Shown here piece by piece: positions 23,461 to 33,728 of a DNA stretch of 64,000 bases; position 1 is the first letter of the stretch, and the number at the start of each line of letters is the position of its first letter. Under the pieces are notes generated by a model that had not been told where the DNA came from, ran no database searches, and saw nothing but the letters and a program-made list of their open reading frames with translations. Both the position numbers and the translations under genes were made by a program. Where the stretch lies: positions 7,130,001 through 7,194,000 of the forward strand of contig JANTQA010000026.1 of assembly GCA_027625915.1 (NCBI GenBank), read 5' to 3'. Source of the DNA: Anaeramoeba flamelloides. Its lineage: Eukaryota > Metamonada > Anaeramoebidae.

Positions 23461-24334
23461 ATGACCGAATATAAAATTGTTGTTGTTGGTTCGGGTTCTG
23501 TTGGTAAATCAGCCTTAACCATTCAGCTTGTGTCCAATGTGTTTGTTGAAATTTATGATCCAACAGTCGAAGGTTTGTAGATTACTTTGTTCTTTTGATA
23601 AACCTTTTTTTAAGCTCTTTTTCAATGAGAAATCAAATTGTTTTGAAAAGAACAAGTTTTTGGTTTTTTTTTTGAAATTTCGTTTTTTTTTCAACTTTTT
23701 TTGTTCTACCCAAAATGAAAAACACAAAAAATTCGTTTTTTTATCCTCTTTTTGACTCTTTTCTTTTATTTTTTTTTCTACAATTTTTTTTGGTTTCATT
23801 TTCGCTCTTTAAATTTTTCATTTTCCAAAATAATTCTCACAAATAATTAAAAAAAAAAACAAAAAACAAATAAAAGATTCCTATCGAAGACAAGTTGTAA
23901 TTGACGAAGAAACATGTTTTCTCAGTATTTTAGATACCGCTGGTCAAGATGAATTCAGCGCAATGAGAGACACATATATGCGAAACGGAGAGGGATTTTT
24001 GTTAGTTTATGCAATCAATTCCTTATCCAGTTTTAAAGAAATCCAATCCTTTAGAAACCACATCTTAAGGGTCAAAGATGCAGACAATGTACCAATGGTT
24101 CTTGTCGGAAACAAGATTGATCTTGAATCAGATCGAAAAGTCTCGACAGAGGAAGGAAAGGAATTGGCAGAAAGGTTTGGGTGTTTATTAGTTGAATCTT
24201 CTGCAAAAACTAGAGTTGGTGTCGAAGACGCATTTTATGGTTTAGTAAGGGAAATTAGAAAACAATTAGGAAAAGGCGGTGGAGGAGGTGGTTCCTCTGG
24301 AAAAAAAAGGAAATGGAAATGTGATTTGATGTAA
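23461..24334 (+). CDS. Ras-family small GTPase with CAAX box, one intron
   Basis: Exon 1 (23461-23572) and exon 2 (23877-24334) join in phase across a 304 bp intron (donor GTTTGT, acceptor AAAAG) to give 189 residues, the same length as human H-Ras. The order of motifs is P-loop GSGSVGKS, effector loop YDPTVEDSY, switch [10 protein letters not shown] with Gln61 kept, NKID, and SSAK. The tail has a Gly run, a basic patch (KKRKWK) and CDLM, a CAAX box whose final Met predicts farnesylation, so the protein should sit on membranes as a GTP-dependent switch. The effector loop and Gln61 place it with Ras rather than Rap. Residue 13 (H-Ras numbering) is Ser in place of the usual Gly, while Gly12 is kept. 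The intron splits the codon after Glu37 in the effector loop. Confidence 0.96.
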
Positions 24335-24654
24335 AAAATTGAATTTCGTGAAGAAATTTTTATTATTTATTCATCTTTTTTTCATTTCTTTTGCATTTTT
24401 TTTTAAATGGACTCTTTTTTTTTTAATTATTATTTCGTTTTCATATTATGTAAGAAAGAATTAACACTTGACTAAAAGTTGCTTTCCTTTCTTACTGAAT
24501 ACGACCTAAATTATTCACAAAAACAATAATAACAGTGATACCTTAATCATTAATTTATTATACATATCATTTTCTTTTTTTTCTTTTCATTTTTAGGATC
24601 CCATTTTTTTACGAAATTACAGCTATTTTAAAAAAGTGAAAACCTATTTTTTAT

Positions 24655-24900
24655 GAGATTGTGTAAGAATTAAAAACTTTTTTTAAAGTTCTGTTTTTGA
24701 ACAATGTGGGCTTTTTTTAAAAAAAAAGTCTTTTCCTTCACACCCCAACCTCTACACCAAATTTAAAGGCTGACCCCACTTTATTAAAATAGAAAAATTT
24801 CAAAAAGTTTTAATTCTGAAAAAGTTTTCCACTTTTTTAAAATAGAAAACTGAATTGAAAAGTTTTAAAAAAGTATTCATATTTTTAAAACGACTGTATT
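24655..24900 (+). mobile_element. Dispersed element family M7, copy 1
   Basis: It matches 61270-61480 (same orientation) and 29090-29345 (inverted) through TTTTTTTAAAAAAAAAGTC, CACCCCAACCTC, and GTTTTAATTCTGAAAAAGTT followed by CTTTTTTAAAATAGAA. The ends carry weak inverted repeats containing TTTAATAAAGTG. Non-coding. Confidence 0.6.
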
Positions 24901-25761
24901 TATTCAAAATTTTTTACTCTAAGCCAATTTAATTTGACAACCAAAAAAATAATCCAAGAACCCAAAGGATCTTATTTCAAAAATTCAATCCTCGATTGTA
25001 ACAATACTCGTTTGTATGTCATTTTCCAATTAGCCAAGAAAATAATTATGTTAAATATCCCTTATCTACCCCCAATGCCAATTAATTAGTAGAAAAAACA
25101 TAATATCTTTAAAAACAATTAAAAACAAAATGAATTTAGTTGTTCATCATTAAACTTTTGAGATAAAATTAAATTGTTTTTCAAATTAGAATTTAACGAT
25201 ACTTATCATTGTATACAATTTTGTCCCAATAATTTTCTCTGTTTTTATTTTGTTTTTATTATTTTTATTTTGAAGAAGGGAAGTGAATGTATACTTAAAG
25301 ACTTTAGTTTTTTTTTTTTTAATTCATTGAATATGGCCAGGGAAATAATTTTACTCAATTCTTTTTACTTTTGGAAAACCATCACTAGTTTTTTGTTTTG
25401 AATTTTAGAAATAACAAGTAAAATGTTTTAATTTCTCTTTTTAATTGATTGGTTAATTGTATTTTAACAGACAGAATTATCCAATTTTTCTTCTAAGGGA
25501 AAAAAAGAAACCATTTTTAAAATGAAGAAAGAAATTAAAATTTTCTTTTGATCTCTTAAATTAAAGAGAAAAAAACTGGAAACCCCCAACAAATTACGAA
25601 ATCAATGGTTTTTTGAACAAAAATTTACTAATTTCAAAATTTTTATTTTATAAATTTCAAAAAAGAACTAGAAATTTTTGGAATATCTTTCTTTTTTAAA
25701 ATAAATCCAATAAAATTAAATTAATGTATTTATATATATATGTATATTTAAATATATATAT
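24901..25761. other. Intergenic stretch downstream of Ras
   Basis: AT-rich, no supported gene. The open frame 25174-25401 is Phe/Leu-rich and looks spurious. It ends in a TA-rich run at about 25726-25770 that precedes D2 copy 2, as a TA run also precedes D2 copy 3. Confidence 0.4.
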
Positions 25762-26345
25762 ATATATAGATATAAACTAAAATTCAAAAATTTCCACACA
25801 GATAAAAGTGTTAAAACATTCACAATAATAAAATTTCATTGAACTTGAAAATAATTTTGATTTTTATAAAATATGAAAATCATTTTTTCATCATATTTGA
25901 GTTTCTTTGTTTTCTTTTCTTTTTTTTGAATTAGGTAACTTATCACGTTCGATCAATAATTTTTTTAGAACAATAGATATTAGGTAATATTTGAGTTGTT
26001 TCAAAATAGAAGAACTCAAATAAAATTAATTTATGCTAGTATCTATCCATTTGATTGATAAATATTCCTACATAGAATTTAAACAAATTTACAATGTATT
26101 TTTTTTTTTGTTCTTTCCAAAATTTTTAATACGCTCTTTATTTTATTTATTAGTATTGATAATCATTTGTTTCTTGTTTTGGAAGTATTATAATTGATAA
26201 AAAAATTTTAGAATTTCAATTAGTGAATGATTCTAATTGGGTATTTTTTTGTGAATTGATTAAATAAGATTTTTTTTCAATAAATGATTTTTAGTGTATA
26301 AACAATTTTAAAATGGGCTTATAAATTTAATATATAATCTATTTC
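25762..26345 (+). repeat. Dispersed repeat family D2, copy 2
   Basis: It starts with AAACTAAAATTCAAAAATTT directly after a TA run and aligns with 30480-31035 throughout, including ATATGAAAATCATTTTTTCA and GAAGAACTCAAATAAAATTA. Confidence 0.7.
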
Positions 26346-26384
26346 AAAAAAATTGTGCTAATTTATTTTGTAAACTTAATCTAC

Positions 26385-26930
26385 AAGGAGGTATCTAAAT
26401 ATACAATATTCTTAAAAACCATTTATTGATTCTTTGTAATATTTCAATTACTTTGTTAGTATTACATCACATAAATAAAAGATATTAAAATTTCTGATCT
26501 CGGTTTTATCATATATTTTTTATCTGTGAAAATTGCCTTTAAATTTTTTTCTTTTTGATCTAGAAAATTATTTTCATAACTTCTTGAATCTCAACAAAAA
26601 TTTGAATAGAATCCAAAAACTTAGAAATATATTTTGTATTTTTTAAAAAAATATTTTTTATCTTTATCATATTTCCAGTTTATTATTGAAATTGTTAATA
26701 AATTGTTTTCTTGAAATAAAGTGTTTTTTTTTTTTTTTCATTTTTTAGAAATATTTCAAAAAAATTATTTTAAAATAAATACCATAGTCACTGATACAAC
26801 TATGAAATTTATTTACTTAATTTGGAATTGTTCATTAGCAAATATCTCCATGAAAAATCAGGATTTTTTATAAAATATTTAAAAAAAATCACTTACTTTT
26901 TGGGAAATACCTTATATATATTCTGTTTAT
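26385..26930 (+). repeat. Dispersed repeat family D3, copy 1
   Basis: The whole block matches the reverse complement of 31108-31645, for example ACATAAATAAAAGATATTA followed by TTTCTGATCTCG, and the end GGGAAATACCTTATA. It follows D2 by about 40 bp, as its partner follows the next D2 copy, but in the opposite orientation. Confidence 0.65.
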
Positions 26931-28216
26931 AATGATTTTTCCTTCTCAATTTATATCAGAAAGGAACAATATTTTTTAATCTATAGTAGAATATAATCTA
27001 TTTAATAATTGATTTGAAATTAATTTTGAATGAAATTTTAGGTATATCTGAATTTTTCGATAATCGTAATTTTCGAATTTATATACCACCGAATACAAAA
27101 ATGGTTCAAAATTAATTTTTAATTTTTATTTAATTATTATTTTAAAAAAAGCTATGATAAATTTAATCCCTCTATTGAAAACCTTAATTAAAAAGAAAAA
27201 GAAATTACAAAGATTAAAAATTAAAAAAAATACCAGAATTTGGAAAAGGTAAAGAAGTAATTTCTTTTGGCTATATTTAAATTATTTACTTGTATGATAT
27301 TTTTAGTTTTTTATGAAATTTAAAAGATATTGTAAATGTTTTGAATTGGTTAATTGTAAAATGAAGACCTATTTTCTTATTTCTCAAAAAGAAAAAAAAT
27401 ACTTATTCATCATCGAATTTATCTAAATTAACATTTATAATTTTAAATTCAAACAAAAAAAAAAAAAAAAAAATACTCTCCATTGATTAATTAAATTAAT
27501 TTTAATTCAATTATAATAATTAAAAATGTTTTAATATGGTATTTTCATATTAATAATAGAATTGTTGGAAAAAAACCAAATCTTTATTCTATATTCTAAC
27601 TTTGTTTATAATTCAAAATTTTAAAAAATGGAAATCATCAATCAATTTTGGATTGTAAAAACTAATTACTAATTTAAAGTTAAGAGTTTTTTTAACAAAA
27701 AAATAATATTCAATTCTTGAGATTTTGTAATTATTTGTATACACTTTTGGAAAATATTGATATTTGGGGATAAATGTAAAAATGGTTTACTATATTTTCC
27801 TTTTTAAAATCCTTGTTATTCGAGCTTCAAAATATTTATTTGAAAGAAATTTCAACTCTCAATAAATTTACAAAGTTTTATTACGATGCCAAAAAATAAC
27901 CACCATATTCAGTACTGTATTTTAGAGTTTCCAAAAAGGAAAATTGAAAAAGGGAAATAACAAAAAATTAAAAAAAATATTCAAAGTATTATTAGTTATA
28001 TTTGCTATTTAACTCTGATATTTTCTGATCCACACAACCCTTACTTCTATCTTTAAAAATAATATTCTTATCAGAATAATAAACCCACTAACTTAATATC
28101 AAAAAAGAATAAATGAAAACAGCTCCCTTAAATAAACAAACGAAAAATAAATTATCATTTTTTTTTTATTTCTCTTTTTTAATTGTTTTTTGCTTATTCC
28201 TTACCAAACAAATAAA
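26931..28216. other. Intergenic stretch upstream of TAF6
   Basis: AT-rich with no supported gene. Sequence just before the start codon is T-rich (TTTTTTTTTATTTCTC) as before other genes here. Confidence 0.4.
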
Positions 28217-30443
28217 ATGAGTTTTTCTTTTGCCTCGCTAAACATGATTTGTCGGGAAAAAAAACTTCCCCCGCTTCCAAATACGATAAGTATTTATCTG
28301 TTAAGGGATATTGAATTCCGTCTTCGTGATTTGATTGTAGATTCGTTAAAATTTATGCAGCACTCAAAACGAGAAAAATTAACAGTTGGCGACATCAACG
28401 CTGCACTCAAGATCCATAACCAATCACCTTTAAATGGCTATGACAAAACTCTCAAGATTAACAATACCCAAAGCCAGAGCAAAGGTCTTGTACAAAGCAC
28501 AACCGTCAACCCCAACACCAATCCGAATTATAATCCAAATGTTCTTCCAAACCAAACCTTACAAACACAAACCCCAAACGAGAAACCAAAACAGATCTTT
28601 TTGGAAGATCCGATCATTGATTTGGATGGGCATTTAAATACTTTAAAAATATCTGTTTATCCAATCATCCCAACAATGACTGCACATTGGATCGCAGTTG
28701 ATGGGATCAAACCTCCAAAACCTTTAAATATTATTGTTGAAAAGGAACCTGTTAGCCAATCAAAGTCAATAACAGAAAATATCGAACAAGGTTTGGAAGA
28801 TACATTTTTTTTTTTATTTTTTTTTGTTTTTTTTTGTTATGGAATTTTTTTATTTTTTTTGTTTTAACTTTTTCACTGTTTACATTTTTCACATCCTAAG
28901 CTAATCTTTAATGAAGATTGTCTTTTATTCAATTCACCATTTTCCTGGATTTTCTAAAAATGCCAGTGGATCGATTTACTTTTTATTGGAATATCAAGTT
29001 TTTTAATTTTTTTCAAAGACAAATTTTACTTCGAAATGAAAGATTAAAAATAAAACAAGTGAAAATTGAACTTAGTTTTTACTTTTAAAACAACATTAGT
29101 CTTGGTTTCAGAAGAATTAGATCGAGTTTTCAATTACAAATTTCAAAAATGTGAGGAATTTTTAAAAGACTTTATGAAAAATTTTTTTCGATTTTAAAAA
29201 AGTGAAAACTTTGAAAAATTCATTATCTTTTTGAAAGTTTTCTATTTTAAAAAACTGAGGAACTCAAACTTTAAATGTGAGGTAGATGTTGGCGTGGGAA
29301 GAAAAGAAATTGTTTTTTAAAAAAAGTACTCACTTTATTAAAACACTACACCCTTAAAGAAATGTTTTATTTGACAAAAACAAAAAAAAAAATTAAAATG
29401 TACTCATTTTTTAAAAAATAGCTTTATTAAAAAAATTTTAGGCTTTCATTATCATTTTTACCAAAATTTAAAAAAAAAACAAATCCTCAAATCAAGAACA
29501 CTTTTTGGTTTAAAATGCTCCTAATTACTGTTTTTATTCACTCTTTGAATTAGAAGACACAAATTTTGTAACTTCAAAATTCACTCCTTACCAGATTAGG
29601 TGTTTTTAACATTAAACCCTTAATAATAATAAAAAAAAAAACAAGTCCACAAATTAAGAACACTTTTTGGTTCATTTGATAAATATCTTACTATTGGGGG
29701 GGGGGATGGAAACGTTGCCATTTATCTAAAAACTTTACTTTTGTCTTAATTTATTTTTACACTTTACATGTGCAAAAATGATTTCTTAATTTTTTCATTT
29801 AATAAATCATTCAAAAGATCAAGTTTTTTTTTTGATAATTTGCAAAATAAACAGTTTTTAAAATACTTATTAAAAAATCTAAATACTTTCATTCCTTAAA
29901 TATGAAAAAAAAATATCATAACAACGAAAATAAATAAATCAAAAACAACAATCAAAAAAAAAAAAAAAAAAAAAAAAAGAACAAGAAGAACACTATTAGA
30001 TAGAAATGTCATTAAATTATAGTTTGTTAAAATAAATAAATAAGGACTTTAAATTTCATTTTCAATAAATATATTGAAAACAATAAAAAAATTAATAACG
30101 AAAAGGTTTCATTAAATTTAAAAAAATTGATTTTCTCTTTCTGTTCTTTCATTAATAATTTGGCAACATTTATAATTTTCTCTTCTAAAGTAATAATTAC
30201 CCTTATATCAACCCTTTTAAAGAAGATATCATGTAAAGCTTTCGATTAAATTTATATTACAAACAAATTAATTTTTTTGAAAATTAATTGAAAACTTAAA
30301 AATTGCATAAATTTGTATTCAAAAAGATTAGAATTCAATTGCAACTGAAATTTTAAATCAAAGAAAATTTATAAAATAATTGTTTTTTTAATTGGAAATT
30401 CTTTATTTTTTATACCTCAATTGGTACTTTGGATATATATATA

Positions 30444-30482
<39 letters not shown>

Positions 30483-32756
30483 TAAAATTCAAAATTTTTT
30501 AACACAGTTAAAACAGTTTCAAAGAATTACAATAATACAATTTCATTCAAATTTCAAATAATTTTGATTTTTTGAAAAAATATGAAAATCATTTTTTCAT
30601 CTTTTAGTTTTTTGTCATCATTTCATTTTTTGAAATACCAAACCTGTTTCGTTCGATCAAATTTTTTTTTCAACAGTTGATATTAGATTAAAGATGAGTT
30701 GTTCAAAATAGAAGAACTCAAATAAAATTAGTCGATGGTATATAACCATTTATCGATAAATATTCCTAATCGAATTTTTACAAATTTACCAATGAATTTT
30801 TTTATTAGTCTCTCTCCAAAATTTTTAACTCACCCTTGATTTATTAGTATTGATAATTATTTCTTTTTAGTTTTGTGAGTATTGAAATTTATAAACAATT
30901 GATAAAATTATAATTAGTGGATGGTTCTAATTTGGTGTTTTTTCTTGAATTGATTATACAAGATTTTTTTTTCAAAAATTGAATTTTGATGTGTTAAAAT
31001 TTTTGAATTGGGGTTTGTATATAAACCTAGTTTCTGTCAAAGGCTCCCAAAAAATTTTCTAAATAATAATTATTTTTTATAATTAACCTTTGAAGAATAA
31101 ATAAGAAATATGTAAGGTATTTCCGAAAAAGTGGTGCATTTTTTTTTAAATTTCATAAAAAATTATCTTTTTTAGAGGAGCTATTCGTTAATTGAAAATA
31201 TCAAATTAAGTCAAATGTTAATACCAATTAAATCAATGACTCTGATATTTATTTCAAAATCTAGTTCATTAAAATATTTCCAAAAAATGGAAAAAAAAAA
31301 AAATAGCACATTTTTTGGAGAAAACAATGCACGGCCTATTTCGATAAAAAACTGGAAAAATGACAAGGTCACAAATGATTTTTTAAACAATTAAATTCTA
31401 TTTAGATATTTTCCATTCTATTGGAAAATTTTTCGAGATTAAAAAAGTTAGGAAAGCAATTTTTTCATTCAAAAAGAAAATAATAAACACCAATTTCCTC
31501 TCCTAAAAAATATCAGATAAAATCGAGATCAGAAATTATAATATCTTTTATTTATGTAATACAAGGCTAACAAACAAATTGAATTATTATAAAGTATCAA
31601 TAAACGGTTGTTAATGATTTTGAATTTTTAAAAATGTTTTAAGAACTATTTAGTTTAATAAAGATATTTTAAAATAAATTTGTCCCTCTTTTTTAGAAAT
31701 GGCTTCGAATAATATACATCAGAGAATAGTTTGTGTTGTATGAAGTAAATGTAATCAATCAACATATTTTCTTAAAAATTGAAAAACTCAAATTCTTCGG
31801 TGAACCATAGAGAAAAAGAACAACAATTTCATTTTTTTCTTCAATTGATGATCAAATAAAATTCCAATAGAAATCAAGATGATTTTTTTACAATCACTTC
31901 CACACTTTCAATCATATTAGAATAACATTTTTTTACCAAGCGACTATTGGTTTTGTAATAATAAAAAAAAATTACAAATGAATTAGGTTTCAAAAAAAAA
32001 AAAAAAGGTGAAAAAATGATTTCAATTTTGAAATTTTCAAATTATATTTTTTCTTCTAATATCCATTCAAACCCTTTAAACGCATGTATTTAGCTGCATT
32101 ACAACTGGACACTTTGACTGGAAAATAGTTTCGCTTAAATGAGTTTTTGAATCAAAAATTTATGATATTTTTAATTACAAAAAAGAATTTGAAAATAAAT
32201 AGAATCTGAAATTTTTGAAAATATTTTTATTATTCTTAATATATCCAAATTTAATTTCTTCATATAATTTAAAAAATTTTATTCATCATTTTTTTCATAT
32301 TCATATTGATCTTTCACTTTTTTCTTCCATAAAAAAAAAAAAAAAAAAAATTGTATATTTATAGATGAAATGAATAATTTACAATATGATATGAGCTTTG
32401 GTTTAGATCCACTGGAAAACACTGAAGATTTATCACCAACAACAATAGAAACAACAAATTCCTTATCACCAACGACGAATTTAACAAATAATAATCTTTT
32501 AAATACAAAAAATGAAAACATTGAAAAAAAAAACATTGCGGAAAAGCAGCCCAAGGAGATTCTGAAGGGCATTTATGCAATCCCAAGTGGAAACTGGAAA
32601 AAGCAAAAAGTTGATCAAATAATTCTAAGAGTATCTTCTGAAGATTTGGAACAAAATAATACTGTATCCACATCGACAGGGGAAACTATAAACACATTTC
32701 TGGAAACAGAAAATAATAATAATATGAATAACCAAAATCAAAGTAGCCAACAACAG

Positions 32757-32797
<41 letters not shown>

Positions 32798-33728
32798 AAA
32801 TAAATTGCCACAATTAGTCAAGAATATATTAAGCAGAGAATTACAAAACTATTATGAAAAGGTTATTTCAGTTTTAATGAATAATAAGGAAAAGAAAAAA
32901 AATCAAAAGAACTATATTTATTGTTTACTTGAAGAAGATACTGGAATACAAAAATTATTTCCATATTTTTTACAATTTATCCAAGAAAAAATTCGAGAAA
33001 ATTTTAAAAAATTAAAAACCCTATTTTCATTAATCAAAATGTTAGAAAAACTAATACATAACGAATCAATAAATATTGAGTTTTATATACATAAAATTAT
33101 TCCAATAGTTTTAACATGTCTATTATCTTCAGAAATTTCGGTTACCAATCTGAAAAAGAATTTAAAACTTCGGAATATAGCATCCAGAATTTTGACATTC
33201 ATTTTTCAAAAAATAAATTCCTTTCCTTCTTTGCAGCCAAAAATTACCAACGTTTTAATAAATTATTTAATCGATGAAGAAAAAGATTTGATAACATTAT
33301 ATGGTGCAATTCTTGGATTGTCAAATCTTGGATTAAATGTGATCAAAGTGATATTAGTGCCAAATGTATATTTTATTTATCAAAGAATAAAATCCGTTTT
33401 ACAAGAAAATTATGAAAAGCAGAATAAGAAAAAAAATCTCGAAAAAAAAATCGCGCAAAATTGTAAAGAAATTCTTTTACAAGCTATTTCAGCAGTAATT
33501 TTGGATCAGACCAGTAAAATACATTTCGAAACCAATTCAATAAAACCAACCAATACAAAACCCTTAGGGGAAACATCATTACCCAGAGAAAAGGAAGAGG
33601 ATAAAACAAATGACTCTTCAAATCAAGAAATATATGTAGATGTTTTAGAATTATATGAAATGTTTGGTGATTCTTTAGATTGTTTTATTTATTCAGAACA
33701 ATACCATTTTACTCAAGCATTATTCTAA
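28217..33728 (+). CDS. TAF6: TFIID subunit TAF6, two exons split by a 3.57 kb intron
   Basis: Exon 1 (28217-28790) and exon 2 (32365-33728) join in phase (donor GTTTGG, acceptor ATAG) to give 645 residues. Residues about 1-78 are the TAF6 histone fold, with the tell-tale FRLRDLIVDSLKFMQHSKRE and KLTVGDINAAL. TAF6 uses this fold to pair with TAF9 in TFIID and SAGA-type complexes. Near residue 154 comes TAHWIAVDGIKPP, the linker motif conserved in TAF6. After an Asn/Thr-rich linker and a 17-residue Gln tract, residues about 340-560 form the TAF6 C-terminal HEAT-repeat domain, for example LFPYFLQFIQEKI, IIPIVLTCLL and LYGAILGLSNLGLNVIKVI. The tail is acidic. The start was set at the first ATG. 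The 28790 donor replaces an in-frame read into T-rich intron sequence. The intron carries elements M7, D2 and D3. Confidence 0.95.
29090..29345 (-). mobile_element. Dispersed element family M7, copy 2 (in TAF6 intron)
   Basis: The reverse complement matches 61270-61480 best over the end TTTTAAAAAAAGTACTCACT followed by TTATTAAAAC and the block TTTAAATGTGAGG. A second TTTTTTAAAAAATAGCTTTA-type end lies at about 29405-29435. Confidence 0.55.
29470..29710. repeat. Diverged direct repeat ending in a G10 run
   Basis: AAGAACACTTTTTGGTTTA (near 29496) and AAGAACACTTTTTGGTTCA (near 29655) are each preceded by similar A-rich AACAAATCCTCAAATC / AACAAGTCCACAAATT sequence, giving a roughly 160 bp direct duplication. 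It is followed by ten consecutive G at 29696-29705, which stands out in this AT-rich DNA. Confidence 0.5.
30432..30480. repeat. TA microsatellite
   Basis: An alternating TA run of about 48 bp with a single ATC interruption. It sits directly before D2 copy 3. Confidence 0.95.
30480..31035 (+). repeat. Dispersed repeat family D2, copy 3 (in TAF6 intron)
   Basis: It begins GACTAAAATTCAAAATTTTT after the TA run and aligns with copies 1 and 2 through CGTTCGATCAAATTTTTTTT, the GGTATATAACC block and GGATGGTTCTAATTTGG. Confidence 0.7.
31108..31645 (-). repeat. Dispersed repeat family D3, copy 2 (in TAF6 intron)
   Basis: The reverse complement aligns with 26385-26930. It begins GTAAGGTATTTCCGAAAAAG, the inverse of the end of copy 1. 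Confidence 0.65.
32748..32798 (+). repeat. Glutamine-codon repeat in TAF6
   Basis: Seventeen Gln codons, a mix of CAA and CAG rather than a pure trinucleotide run, lie in the linker ahead of the HEAT domain. The mixing suggests the tract is kept as protein sequence and is less prone to slippage than a pure repeat. Confidence 0.95.

Noticed and set aside
28434-28637. 67 aa plus frame inside TAF6 exon 1
   Set aside because: Out-of-frame shadow of the TAF6 coding sequence.
32279-32673. Two minus frames of about 100 aa over the start of TAF6 exon 2
   Set aside because: Antisense shadows of TAF6 with no ATG-supported gene structure.
32625-32813. Poly-Leu minus frame
   Set aside because: Reverse translation of the TAF6 Gln tract.
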